A stretch of DNA of 64,000 bases from an uncultured Opitutales bacterium (GCA_944389175.1 CALXLK010000006.1:1-64000); one strand, 5' to 3'. Counted from the stretch's first letter, positions 35,774-44,819 are shown. Numbers and translations: made by a program. The notes: generated by a model from the letters alone, not told the origin.

Positions 35774-36985
35774 TTAGCGCGGGTTTATTACGAATGCGTT
35801 GCGCGATACCACTTTTGCGTCGTCGAAGCGAACCCACGTGATTTGGAACCGTTCACCCCACGGGTTAGATACGGCGATCTCGTTTGACTTTTTATTGTAG
35901 CCGATAATTAGGCAAATATGCGCGCCTTCGGGCTTTTTCTTTAGCTTTTTTTGGTCGTCGATTTTCTTGCAGTAGTCTTGAAAATTTTCGCTTTTGCGCA
36001 TGGCGGAGTTCTCCAACATGCGCTTCATGTAGTCGTCGGTTGAGAACATTGTCCAACATATGGGAGTGCCCTTGTCGACAAACCTTGCAATTGAATAAAG
36101 CGAAAGCGAACCCACGGGCGTCATTCTCAACTTGTAGGTGTTGCAGACCTTTTTAAAGTCGTTCATGACATTGTTAATAGTCGTGCCTCCGCCCATTTGG
36201 GTGTTGCACACGGCGGCTATCTTGTGCATGTCGACGCCGGCGATGTTGTAGTATTTAAAGCAGCGCTCGAGCGTTGCAGGAACACAGTAGCCTTTCGGCC
36301 CCTGGTCGACCATTGGAATATTGTCTATAAAAACGTCGCCGTTGGAGTTCTTCTTAACGTTTGCCGAACCGTCAAATTCTTCCGAATTTGACGCGGCTAT
36401 AGAAACGGCGGCGCGTCTTTGCCCCTTTTGGCTAATGTGCAAAATTATGAATTCCTTGGGCTTGAACTCGAGCGAAAAAACGATGTCGTCGAAGTTCCAG
36501 ATTTGGGCTTTGTTTTTCATCCGCCCCTCTCCCCAGGTGCCCTTTTGGCTCTTGCCGGCAAATTTATCGAGAGAGTCTTTGATGGCGTCCCACTGTTGCT
36601 TCATTTCCCGCTGCATTTGCGACGTCCAGCGCTTGCCCTCGACGGAATCGCCTTTGTTGAAAAATACCATCTCTATTTGGGAAAGCTTTCCATTGGAGGC
36701 GCTGAAGCGCAACTGCTCTATGGAGGCGTTGAGAATCTTCCCCTTGGCATATGTGGTATAGACTTTCAGATTGCCCATCTCGGTCTCTTCGAATTTTGCC
36801 CCGAGGCGCTTGACAAAGCTTTCGGGAGTGTCGTCCCAAAGGTTTTTATCCTGCAGAAAGTTTATGCCGAAAATTTTGTTTATCTGGTTGACCTGGTCCA
36901 AACTCAGCTCCGCAAACAGGCACTGATGCGCAAGCAGCGTTGCAATTAGGGAGAATAGGGCAAGGATGCGGGCGATCTTTTTCAT
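35774..36985 (-). CDS. Secreted C39-like cysteine peptidase
   Basis: A 403-aa protein with a signal peptide (about 1-25). Residues 25-205 are a unique N-terminal region. Residues 220-400 are a papain/C39-like domain: IPMVDQGPKGYCVPATLERC (catalytic Cys in YCVPA) and HICLIIGYNKKSNEIAVSNPWGE (His, then Asn/Asp). Likely active in the periplasm or outside. Because no ABC exporter is present, it is not a bacteriocin-processing transporter but a free C39_2-type enzyme. Substrate unknown. Confidence 0.8.
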   Translation of the reverse strand: MKKIARILALFSLIATLLAHQCLFAELSLDQVNQINKIFGINFLQDKNLWDDTPESFVKRLGAKFEETEMGNLKVYTTYAKGKILNASIEQLRFSASNGKLSQIEMVFFNKGDSVEGKRWTSQMQREMKQQWDAIKDSLDKFAGKSQKGTWGEGRMKNKAQIWNFDDIVFSLEFKPKEFIILHISQKGQRRAAVSIAASNSEEFDGSANVKKNSNGDVFIDNIPMVDQGPKGYCVPATLERCFKYYNIAGVDMHKIAAVCNTQMGGGTTINNVMNDFKKVCNTYKLRMTPVGSLSLYSIARFVDKGTPICWTMFSTDDYMKRMLENSAMRKSENFQDYCKKIDDQKKLKKKPEGAHICLIIGYNKKSNEIAVSNPWGERFQITWVRFDDAKVVSRNAFVINPR

Positions 36986-37060
36986 GCACCCATTATTGGA
37001 CGAATGCTGAAAAAGTCAAGCTTATATACGCGCAGACTATTATGATTGACTGTACAAAAA

Positions 37061-37858
37061 CTAAATGTCTAGGCCCGGAATTTTATCCTTGTAAGATGGC
37101 AGCTTTGCCCTGGCTTCCTCAATCAGGGAAAAGTCAATATCGCAAAAGGATATGCTGTCGGGGCGGTCTATTTGGCAATCGGCAAGCACTTCACCCCATG
37201 GGCCTATGACTTCGGACCCGCCGAAATATTTTACTGCCTTTTGGCCAAAATTCTCCGTCCCGCATTGGTTCACGCAGACGAAAAAGACTTGGTTTTCCAC
37301 GGCGCGCGCCCTCGAGAGCGTCTGCCAATGGTCGAGCCTCGGATAGGGCCAAGCCCCTACGAGGATTATTATGCCCGCTCCCGCGTCGGCCATGTCGGAA
37401 AACATTTTAGGAAAGCGCAAGTCGTAGCATATCGAAAGGCCTATCTTGCCAAATGGCGTTTCGGCAACGCATATTTCCCTGCCGGGGTTGCAGTGCAAAT
37501 TTTCCCTGAAGAGCGAAAACAGGTGCATCTTATCGTACGAGGCGCGCGCGCATCCGCTCTGGTCGAAAAGCCAAAGCCTATTCGTCGGCAACTGCGCGCC
37601 TTCCAGATACGGCGCCGACCCGCACAGCCATATTTTATTGCGCTCGGCTATTTGGGAAAGGCGCCCCTGCGGCTGCCCGGGATTTCCCAAGACGTATTCT
37701 AAATTTTTTTTGTAGGAGAAGCCGCAGACGAACATTTCGGGGAAGACAACCATATCCGCGCCCTCGCGCTTTGCGCGCGCGGCGAAAGCGTCGGCCTTCT
37801 CAAAATTGAATTCGAAATCGGACTGTTTGACGGACATTTGAACTATTGCCAATTTCAT
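37061..37858 (-). CDS. Carbon-nitrogen hydrolase (nitrilase superfamily, omega-amidase-like)
   Basis: A 265-aa protein with the Glu-Lys-Cys triad: Glu in VVFPEMFVCGFSY, Lys in YDKMHLFS, and Cys in LSICYDLRFPKMF. Length and motifs fit the YafV/omega-amidase branch, which hydrolyses 2-oxoglutaramate or similar amides. The start overlaps the stop of the DUF721 gene by 4 bases (operon). Real substrate uncertain. Confidence 0.88.
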   Translation of the reverse strand: MKLAIVQMSVKQSDFEFNFEKADAFAARAKREGADMVVFPEMFVCGFSYKKNLEYVLGNPGQPQGRLSQIAERNKIWLCGSAPYLEGAQLPTNRLWLFDQSGCARASYDKMHLFSLFRENLHCNPGREICVAETPFGKIGLSICYDLRFPKMFSDMADAGAGIIILVGAWPYPRLDHWQTLSRARAVENQVFFVCVNQCGTENFGQKAVKYFGGSEVIGPWGEVLADCQIDRPDSISFCDIDFSLIEEARAKLPSYKDKIPGLDI

Positions 37859-38226
37859 ACAAACCTAATCCTTTTTATGTCGCGGCAACCCTCCAGAGAA
37901 GTTATTCTTTCGAGTATCTTGTGCTGGTTAAAGGCGATTGCCTGCCTTGCGTGGGCGTCGAAGGTCGCAATGAATACAACGCCGTTGTTTACGCTTTGCA
38001 ACGCGCATTTATCCTTGAGCGATTGCATGCATTGGCCCCAGTTTTCCAAAATAATATCGGCGGCCGCGCGCTTTGAGTACTGCTTTTGTATTTGGCCAAT
38101 CACATCGGCGCATATGGCCGCAGATGGCGCGGGCCTGCCGCGCGTTTGGCGCGCCCTGCTGAAAGTCTCCTCATAGGGGACTTCCCGAAAATCGCTTAAT
38201 AGTCTGCTATTTGGATACAGCGGCAT
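37855..38226 (-). CDS. DUF721/DciA-like protein
   Basis: About 123 aa from an ATG 20 bases inside the NUDIX gene end (a longer version begins at 38283). The C-terminal half has the DUF721 pattern WGQCMQSLKDKCALQSVNNGVVFIATFDAHA...: a conserved Trp, a beta hairpin and LERI. DciA proteins load the replicative helicase in bacteria lacking DnaC/DnaI. The match is moderate; translational coupling with its neighbours is clear. Confidence 0.65.
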   Translation of the reverse strand: MPLYPNSRLLSDFREVPYEETFSRARQTRGRPAPSAAICADVIGQIQKQYSKRAAADIILENWGQCMQSLKDKCALQSVNNGVVFIATFDAHARQAIAFNQHKILERITSLEGCRDIKRIRFV

Positions 38227-38797
38227 TTGCCTTTTTGCGTTGCGCCCTCTTTTGGAGAGCCTTTTGCAGGAAATAAACGACATTTATTGCAATGCTGTGG
38301 TATATCTTTCCCGAGGCCACCATCTTGTCGAGATCGTCTATTCGGCAGAGCTTTGTTTGAATTTCCTCGTTCTCGTCCCAATGGACGCCGCCGACTTTCC
38401 TGCAATTTTCAATCAAAACCACATGGGCTTTGTTGTTTTGAATCGCGGGGTTGGGGCTGTAAGAGGCAAGCAATCTGGCGCGTCCGCCGGCGTAGCCGGT
38501 CTCTTCTTCCAACTCGCGCCGCGCAGCCTCCACGGGCGTCTCCGATTTCTCGACAATCCCGCCGGGAAATTCCCATGATGTTTTGCGGACTCCGAACCTG
38601 AATTGGTTGACAAGGATTATCTTTTGCCCATCGGCGTCGCCGACAAGCGCCGCGCATTGCACCCAGTCGTTTGACTTGTTTATGTAAAATTCGGCCTCGC
38701 GGCCGTCGGGATTGCGGAATGTCTCGCCTATTATTTTAAAGACGCGGCAGTCTGCAATGACTCTCGATTTCTTTAATTTCCACGCTTTGGGCGGCAT
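38207..38797 (-). CDS. NUDIX hydrolase (ADP-ribose pyrophosphatase-like)
   Basis: A 196-aa protein with an exact Nudix box GGIVEKSETPVEAARRELEEETGY-type signature (Gly, Glu, REL-EE-TG positions conserved; about residues 85-108). NQFRFGVRKTSWEFPGGIVE before the box is typical of ADP-ribose/NudF enzymes. It hydrolyses a nucleoside diphosphate-linked compound, probably ADP-ribose. Operon with LysM protein upstream (40 bases) and DUF721 gene downstream (overlap). Confidence 0.9.
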   Translation of the reverse strand: MPPKAWKLKKSRVIADCRVFKIIGETFRNPDGREAEFYINKSNDWVQCAALVGDADGQKIILVNQFRFGVRKTSWEFPGGIVEKSETPVEAARRELEEETGYAGGRARLLASYSPNPAIQNNKAHVVLIENCRKVGGVHWDENEEIQTKLCRIDDLDKMVASGKIYHSIAINVVYFLQKALQKRAQRKKANAAVSK

Positions 38798-38837
38798 CGT
38801 GTTTCCTTTCGCCGAAATCGACCATTTTAAGGGCGGG

Positions 38838-39470
38838 CTATTTTTGCGGAATCTTTATTTCCTGCCCGATTTTAAGCCGTTCCGGGTTCGCATCGGGATT
38901 AGCCTTCAAAATTGAACTAAGCGATACGGCGTACTTCTTGGCGAGTTTCGAAAGGGTGTCTCCGGACTGAATCTTATGGATTTTCATTCCATCGGCTGCG
39001 GGTTCCGCGTTGCCGCCCTGGGCGTTGTCTTGCGCGGGGGCGTCGGAAGAGGCCTGCGCGGGGCTTTGCGCCGGGCGCGGTGCGGCGCGCATTGAGGCGA
39101 GCTTTGATATGCTTTCCCTGTTTTTGACCAATTCGTCGCGCAGCTTGTTGAGGTTTGAATTGAGCACGTCGACGGCGTTTTGCGTTTGGGCCCTGAGCTC
39201 TCCGACCTTGGAGTCCGAGCCGCTTTTTATATCCTCAAGCTGCGCCGCGAGCGAATCGACTCTGTCGCTGATTTTTTTCAAGTCCAATTCGACGGCCGCG
39301 CTTTTTTCTATGCGCTGGTTTATGTCTGCCGACGTGCTGCTTATCTTCGATAGAGCCGTAGCGCCTATAGCCGTTGCGATTATTCCCAAGCCGAGGCCCA
39401 CAAAGGCCATAATCGGCGCGTAGTTTGAGATCTTCTGCGATATTTGAGATTCTTGAGAGTCGTCTTCCAT
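38838..39470 (-). CDS. Membrane-anchored LysM protein with coiled coil
   Basis: A 210-aa protein. A membrane helix lies at about 17-42 (APIMAFVGLGLGIIATAIGATAL), followed by a coiled coil (about 45-125), a Pro/Ala/Gln linker, and a C-terminal LysM motif IHKIQSGDTLSKLAKKYAVS...KIGQEIKIP that binds peptidoglycan. The topology would reach from the inner membrane to the cell wall. It heads the minus-strand operon LysM-NUDIX-DUF721-nitrilase. Confidence 0.88.
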   Translation of the reverse strand: MEDDSQESQISQKISNYAPIMAFVGLGLGIIATAIGATALSKISSTSADINQRIEKSAAVELDLKKISDRVDSLAAQLEDIKSGSDSKVGELRAQTQNAVDVLNSNLNKLRDELVKNRESISKLASMRAAPRPAQSPAQASSDAPAQDNAQGGNAEPAADGMKIHKIQSGDTLSKLAKKYAVSLSSILKANPDANPERLKIGQEIKIPQK

Positions 39471-39789
39471 ATTCGTAATAAATTATTTGCACATAGGGTA
39501 GGCTATTTGTTTTTAAAAGACAATATTTTCTTGTCCCATTTTCCCGATTTTTGCGCGCTTTAGGGCTTCGGTCAATTTGAATTGCCCCGTCGGCGGGCAT
39601 CGCTATTTTTTTGCGCGCTTTATGTTTGTTTCGGCCTCGTGCCGCAAATATATAACGCGTTTTTTGCTATCAACTTTTTAATTGCCTTTAATCGGCGCAT
39701 TTTCTACATTTGGGCAATTAATCGGCGTATTTCGGGTTGGGATGCTAATATTATCCGCCGTAATTCCGCCGACAACTGCAAATAAAAAT
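39471..39789. other. Divergent intergenic region with a near-perfect direct repeat
   Basis: No gene. TTAATCGGCGCATTT (39688-39702) and TTAATCGGCGTATTT (39718-39732) are 30 bases apart with one mismatch, upstream of the CapD-type gene. They could be regulator sites placed on the same face of the helix. Confidence 0.45.
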
Positions 39790-41661
39790 ATGAGAAAACG
39801 TTTATCGGATTTGGCGCGCGTTAGAAACTTGTTTCTACTGGTTGTCTATGCCGGGATATCCATTGTGTCGCTGGCTGTTTCCTACCTGCTGCGTTTCGAC
39901 TTTAACATCGAGGCCATTCTCTCGAACAATCTAAATGTAATTGCCCCGACTATATCAATTACGTTTGTAAGCCTCGTTTCACTGGCGTTCTTTGGGCAGT
40001 TTAAAATATTCTTGGGCTGCTTTTATATGCGCGATTTGCTTGCGCTAATGCGCGCCTACATTTTTTCGTACGCGGTGGCCTTTGTGCTTATGGGGCTGTT
40101 CGACGCCTTGGCTATGTCAAGGGGCGTGTTTTTAATGAGCTTTGTAATATCGCTTGCTTTGGCGATATCCTTTAGGCTATCCTTTAGAATTTTGAGGGAG
40201 AGAACGCTTGTGACGCCCTCGGCGACGATGCGCACGCCCGTTCATGTAGCGGTGTTTGGCGCGGGCAATCTGGGGACGTCCCTCGTAGCCGACTTGCAGG
40301 CAAAGCGCCACCTTGGCGTCCTCCCCGTGGTGCTTTTCGACGACGATAAAGACAAGATAGGCACGAGGATTTCCGGCGTCGTCGTCGAGAAAATTCCGGA
40401 ATCTTTCGACGAGGCCCGCAGGCACTGGCGCTTCGACCGCGCGATAATAGCCACATCAAAATTTCCGTCGCACAGGCTTACCGAAATTACTCTCGGCCTA
40501 AAGAAAATAGGCATAGAGCCCATGATGCAGCCCTCGTATTTCGATTTGGCTTCGGGCCGAATCAAGCTTGCCCCGATGCGCAAGGTGAACATTCTCGACG
40601 TATTGGGGCGCCCGCAGGCCGATATGCAAGACGAGCTCGTTGAAAGCAGTCTCGCGGGGAAGGTCGTCATGGTGACGGGCGCGGGCGGTTCTATCGGGAG
40701 CGAATTGTGCAGGCAGATTGCCATGTGCAAGGTTTCAACTCTGATACTCGTGGAGCGATGCGAGGTGCAGCTGTTTAAAATTCAGCAGGATCTGCTTTCG
40801 CGCAAATATGGCATAACGCTTAGAGCGTGCGTGGCCGACGTCTGCGACAGGGCCCGGATGAACCACCTCATATCGCTTGGCCGCCCCGATATCATATTCC
40901 ATGCCGCAGCGCACAAGCATGTGCCAATGATGGAAAGCCAGCCGGGGGAGGCCCTTAAAAACAACGTCTACGGCACGTGGGTCGTCGCCGATTTGGCCAG
41001 CCGCAACAATGTCGAAAAATTCCTCCTTATCTCGACGGACAAGGCCGTCAACCCGACAAACGTCATGGGAGCTTCGAAACGCTTTGCGGAGCTTGTGGTG
41101 CAGTCGATGCAAAACCGCAAGGGCAACACTACAAAGTTTGTGGCCGTGCGTTTCGGCAACGTATTGGGATCATCTGGCTCGGTTATTCTTACATTCCAGA
41201 AGCAGATTGAGGCTGGCGGGCCGCTCACGCTCACACACCCCGACGTCACGCGCTACTTTATGACCATTCCCGAGGCCGTCGGACTGGTTCTTAAATGCGG
41301 TGAATACGCAACGGGCGGCGAGATTTTAGTTTTGGATATGGGCGAGCCCGTCAAGATTATGGATCTTGCCAAAAAGATGATTGTCCTAAACGGCCTCGAG
41401 CCCGACGTCGACATAAAGATAGATATCATAGGCCTTCGCCCCGGCGAAAAGCTGTATGAAGAGTTGCAGAACAAGGACGAGCGCCTCGTGCGCACGAGCC
41501 TCGACAAAGTATTCTGTTTCTCGTGCCAGCCCGAAAAATACGAAGATGTCTATAAATATGTGGAAAAGATAAAAGAAATTGCCGACTCTAAGGATGTCAA
41601 CGACCTTAAGCGCTTTCTAAACGAGGTTGTCCCAGAATACAGGATACAATATTACGATTAA
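39790..41661 (+). CDS. Membrane-bound nucleotide-sugar 4,6-dehydratase (CapD/PglF/WbpM family)
   Basis: About 623 aa from the ATG at 39790 (an earlier in-frame ATG has no support). Four N-terminal membrane helices (about 15-125) are followed by a first Rossmann-like region (VAVFGAGNLGTSLVADL) and the catalytic SDR domain VMVTGAGGSIGSELCRQI, then FHAAAHKHVPMMESQPGEA and LISTDKAVNPTNVMGASKR, the family's modified active site with Asp/Lys/Met. It converts UDP-GlcNAc to the 4-keto-6-deoxy sugar for capsule or glycan synthesis. A DegT aminotransferase at 27 kb could act on such products. Confidence 0.92.
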   Translation: MRKRLSDLARVRNLFLLVVYAGISIVSLAVSYLLRFDFNIEAILSNNLNVIAPTISITFVSLVSLAFFGQFKIFLGCFYMRDLLALMRAYIFSYAVAFVLMGLFDALAMSRGVFLMSFVISLALAISFRLSFRILRERTLVTPSATMRTPVHVAVFGAGNLGTSLVADLQAKRHLGVLPVVLFDDDKDKIGTRISGVVVEKIPESFDEARRHWRFDRAIIATSKFPSHRLTEITLGLKKIGIEPMMQPSYFDLASGRIKLAPMRKVNILDVLGRPQADMQDELVESSLAGKVVMVTGAGGSIGSELCRQIAMCKVSTLILVERCEVQLFKIQQDLLSRKYGITLRACVADVCDRARMNHLISLGRPDIIFHAAAHKHVPMMESQPGEALKNNVYGTWVVADLASRNNVEKFLLISTDKAVNPTNVMGASKRFAELVVQSMQNRKGNTTKFVAVRFGNVLGSSGSVILTFQKQIEAGGPLTLTHPDVTRYFMTIPEAVGLVLKCGEYATGGEILVLDMGEPVKIMDLAKKMIVLNGLEPDVDIKIDIIGLRPGEKLYEELQNKDERLVRTSLDKVFCFSCQPEKYEDVYKYVEKIKEIADSKDVNDLKRFLNEVVPEYRIQYYD

Positions 41662-41663
41662 GA

Positions 41664-44237
41664 TTGCTTGTGCGCGTTTTCAGGATATCGCAGGTGTTTG
41701 CCCTTTTGTTTGCCGCATGTGCCGCGTGTGCCTCGGGCGCGCCAAACAAAAGGCCGGCGCTTGATCTGCGTGCCGAGAAAATCAAAATAATAGCCCCTAA
41801 AAATTCTACTGAGGACGAGATTTTTGCCGCGCAGTTGCTGAGGAGCGAGCTCTCCAACATTCTCGATTTCCACCTTCGGGCCGATACGCCGCGCAGGCGT
41901 CCCCAAGTCGAGCTTTTTATCGGCGAAAAACGCGCCGTTTCCGATTTGCCCGGAGCTGCGGGCGATGGCCTTTCAGACGGAGCCGTTTCGAATAGCCATT
42001 TGTCGGAAAACTGCGGAAGCTTGCGCGGGCTCAACGGTCGGGAAATAGTGAAAAAGGCGCGCGGCGGCGTCTTTGCGGGATCTGTGCGCGGCGGCGTCTT
42101 TGTGGGATCTGCGCACGGCGGCTTTTTAGGCTCGTTTGCCAAGCAGGGCAAATGCGGCCGAATCCGCATATATTTGCAAAATTCGGGGGCGTTGGAAGGC
42201 TCTGGTGGCATTGTTTCGGCGATGGATTCGGCCGTATTTGAAGTCGTGGTAGGCGTCGGCTCCATAAGGATAATCTATCCAGCTCCGTGGAAGGCTCCCC
42301 AGGCTGTCGGCATATTTTTGCGCAAGTATTGCAAGGCCGTTTACTACACGCCATACGATTCCGACTACAGAAAATCAAGCCTCGTGTTTAAACGCGGCGT
42401 TAGGCGCTTTACGCCGCCGTTTTTAAGCGCGGTGATATTCGGGCGTGAAGAGGAGCATCGTTGGCTGTCGCTAAACGGATTTGATTTGCGTTCTCCGTAT
42501 ATGAGGTTTTCCCACAACCTAAGCTCCATATTTTCGGGCGAAGTCTGCAAGTCTTTCCCACAGACTATTTCCGTTTCCGCATCCGGACGTCCCGACTCGT
42601 CGGCGCAGCCGAATTTTTCGAACTACATCAGCGCCGACATCGCAGCAGCCGCGGCGGCAAGAGCCTTTGAGAAATCAGCCGCCATGTTTTCGATAGGCAT
42701 AAAAGACACGCAACAAGTCGATTGCAGCGCACCTTCGGCGAAATTTAAGCGCGGTTATTTTAGGGGGTATGCCGATTGGTCGAACGCAGTGTTCGAATTT
42801 TCAAACAGGGTCGCCAATAAAGTTGGGGAAAAATATCCGGGCGGACTGTTGGGCTGTCTGGCGTATTTAATCTGCACAAATGCGCCGGATTTTAAATTGC
42901 ATGAAAATTTGGTTCCGTTTGTAGCCACAGACAGGGGCAACTACTTTGACGCCGATTTTCGCCGCCAGGATTTTTTGCTGCTAAAGAAGTGGGGCGAGTG
43001 CGGTTCGCAGACTTTCGGCATTTACGACTACCTATACGGCAGTCCATATCTTTTCCCGCGCGAAATTTCAGAGTATGTCCATGCGGGCATCTCCGCCGCG
43101 CACGATTTCAACGCGCGGTTGTATTTTGCCGAGGCGAACCCCATATGGGGATTCGACGCCTTTAAAATGAACGTGGTTGCGCGGACTATCGAAAACCCTG
43201 ATATAGATTTTAACGCGTTGAAGGGAGAGTTCTTTAGCTCATACTACGGGCGCGCCGCCGCGAAAATGGCCGAGTTTTTCGGGTTGGCGCGCGGCGCGCT
43301 CGATTCCCGCCGCGATTCCCCGCAGTGGCTTCGCCTTTACAAGGCCGAGAATTCAATAATGCTTTACGATGAAAACAGGATTGAAAAAATGCAAGCCGCG
43401 CTTTCCGAAGCGGCAGAGCTTGCCTGTTCCGACAAGAATCCCGCAGTGCGCGCGCGCGTGGGCGAAACCGCGCGCGCCTTTGAATTGACCAAAAAAGCAT
43501 CGGCCTTAGGCAAGGCAAAAATTTCCCTTTGGCGCAACTGCCTAAAGGCGGCCGCCAGCCCCGAAAATAAAAATAACCTAATGCGCGCCTTTTGCGATTA
43601 TCTTAAGCTGCGCTCAGACTTTCTAACATACATAGACAACCTGGCCTCCATCTGGCCGAATGCCGCCGGCTACAAACTTTACGGGCGCGAGATATACGCG
43701 CCTGTCGATTTTGCCCTTTGGCTCCTTGGCGATTTCTCCGCGCGGAACTTGCCGGCCGACTTTGCAGGCGCATTTGTGGCTGCAAAAAAAGCCTCCGAAG
43801 TAAAAGAATGGGAGTTTGCCTGGCAAAATTCTTATTGGGCCGACTTTAAGAAGCAGTTTCAGATTATAGAATACGACTGGCAGGGCGAGAAACTCACCCC
43901 GACAAACAGCGGCCTGCTATTTGAAAACTGCCAGCTTACCGGCATCTCAAAAATCTTCGATGTAAAAAACGGGCAGTGCGTAGACTTTTCAGGCCGAGTC
44001 GATAACGTTTCGTCGCCGGGGACAATGTGCTATGCAAGCCTTCTGTTTTTAGGCCGCGACAATTTTGTTGTAGATAGAAAAACTCTGGTGTTTCCCTCGG
44101 GGAAAAACATAGATTTTAAGTTGTTAGGAATTGCAAATGACGGTGTTATAAAGGTTGTCGCATCCGTATTTGCAACGCGGCAAAGCCGCGGCCAAAAACT
44201 TTTATTGAAAGAATTCGACGTAAAAATAGGCCGATAA
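41664..44237 (+). CDS. Secreted DUF4838-type glycan-associated protein
   Basis: An 857-aa exported protein. Start is TTG at 41664 or GTG at 41670; neither has a strong RBS. Signal sequence RVFRISQVFALLFAACAACASG. Residues 30-230 have the N-terminal domain found before alpha-glucuronidase-like and DUF4838 modules (KIIAPKNSTEDEIFAAQLLRSEL), interrupted by a Gly-rich tandem repeat. The central part (WADLSNAVFEFSNRVANKV-like, TNAPDFKLHENLVPFVATDRGNYF) resembles DUF4838. The C-terminus may be a beta-sandwich. Probably acts on or binds polysaccharide; catalysis not shown. Confidence 0.7.
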   Translation: MLVRVFRISQVFALLFAACAACASGAPNKRPALDLRAEKIKIIAPKNSTEDEIFAAQLLRSELSNILDFHLRADTPRRRPQVELFIGEKRAVSDLPGAAGDGLSDGAVSNSHLSENCGSLRGLNGREIVKKARGGVFAGSVRGGVFVGSAHGGFLGSFAKQGKCGRIRIYLQNSGALEGSGGIVSAMDSAVFEVVVGVGSIRIIYPAPWKAPQAVGIFLRKYCKAVYYTPYDSDYRKSSLVFKRGVRRFTPPFLSAVIFGREEEHRWLSLNGFDLRSPYMRFSHNLSSIFSGEVCKSFPQTISVSASGRPDSSAQPNFSNYISADIAAAAAARAFEKSAAMFSIGIKDTQQVDCSAPSAKFKRGYFRGYADWSNAVFEFSNRVANKVGEKYPGGLLGCLAYLICTNAPDFKLHENLVPFVATDRGNYFDADFRRQDFLLLKKWGECGSQTFGIYDYLYGSPYLFPREISEYVHAGISAAHDFNARLYFAEANPIWGFDAFKMNVVARTIENPDIDFNALKGEFFSSYYGRAAAKMAEFFGLARGALDSRRDSPQWLRLYKAENSIMLYDENRIEKMQAALSEAAELACSDKNPAVRARVGETARAFELTKKASALGKAKISLWRNCLKAAASPENKNNLMRAFCDYLKLRSDFLTYIDNLASIWPNAAGYKLYGREIYAPVDFALWLLGDFSARNLPADFAGAFVAAKKASEVKEWEFAWQNSYWADFKKQFQIIEYDWQGEKLTPTNSGLLFENCQLTGISKIFDVKNGQCVDFSGRVDNVSSPGTMCYASLLFLGRDNFVVDRKTLVFPSGKNIDFKLLGIANDGVIKVVASVFATRQSRGQKLLLKEFDVKIGR
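42059..42139 (+). repeat. Three 27-bp tandem repeats inside the DUF4838 gene
   Basis: Units at 42059-42085, 42086-42112 and 42113-42139 encode RGGVFAGSV, RGGVFVGSA and HGGFLGSFA. The first two DNA units differ at only two positions, indicating recent in-frame duplication. Confidence 0.85.
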
Positions 44238-44289
44238 CCCAGGCGTAGAGCATTCTATTTTTACATTAATTGTAGCTTTTAGAAGCTTG

Positions 44290-44348
44290 TGCGACAAATT
44301 TGTAGCTTGTAAAATCTTAGCTACAAAATTGTCGCAATTTTTATTTAT
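44290..44348 (+). terminator. Long hairpin after the DUF4838 gene
   Basis: An 18-bp inverted repeat with one mismatch (44290-44307 and 44319-44336, 11-base loop, arms beginning TGCGACAA and ending TTGTCGCA), followed by a T-rich tract ATTTTTATTT. It probably terminates the upstream gene but lies only 78 bases before the sigma-54 promoter and could also be a regulator site. Confidence 0.65.
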
Positions 44349-44413
44349 GTCAAAAATGTAGCGGTGTTTCTATAACTCGTTGGTATAGCAATAGAAGTAA
44401 AACTCTACAAGAG

Positions 44414-44430
44414 TTGGCACGAGTTCTGCT
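44414..44430 (+). promoter_or_regulatory. Sigma-54 (RpoN) promoter of the PII-amtB operon
   Basis: TTGGCACGAGTTCTGCT matches the -24/-12 consensus TGGCAC-N5-TTGC at GG and GC with the right 10-base spacing. The transcript would start near 44442, about 18 bases before the PII gene. This fits nitrogen control through NtrC. No NtrC-type palindrome is clearly seen upstream. Confidence 0.8.
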
Positions 44431-44459
44431 AGATAAGTTTCGTATAACCTAAAAAAGTT

Positions 44460-44801
44460 ATGAAACTCATAATAGCATATATCAAACCCGAACAATTAGG
44501 CGAGGTCAAGAAGGAACTGTTTAAGAATCAGATTTACAGGATTTCCGCCACTAACGCACTCGGTTGCGGCCGCCAGCGCGGTTACAGCGAGAATTATCGA
44601 GGTAACGAGATAGAGGTGAATCTTCTTAAAAAGCTGCGCCTTGAGATAGCCGTCAACGACGAGTACGTCGACATAACGGTTAATTCGATAATGAAAGGCG
44701 CCAAAACCGACCACATCGGCGACGGCAAGATATTCATCCTTAACATAGAAGAGTGCATAAGGGTTCGCACGAATGAACGCGGATCTGTCGCGATTGGATA
44801 A
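44460..44801 (+). CDS. glnK: Nitrogen regulatory protein PII
   Basis: A 113-aa PII protein, regular length. T-loop GRQRGYSENYRGNEIEV: Tyr46 and Glu50 are kept but position 51, the uridylylated Tyr in proteobacteria, is Ile. B-loop GAKTDHIGDGKIFI and the C-loop RVRTNERG bind ATP/ADP and 2-oxoglutarate. The gene is 18 bases upstream of amtB, so it likely is a GlnK-type protein that blocks the ammonium channel directly. Expression probably depends on sigma-54. Confidence 0.95.
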   Translation: MKLIIAYIKPEQLGEVKKELFKNQIYRISATNALGCGRQRGYSENYRGNEIEVNLLKKLRLEIAVNDEYVDITVNSIMKGAKTDHIGDGKIFILNIEECIRVRTNERGSVAIG

Positions 44802-44819
44802 CGTGTAAAGGCTACTAAA

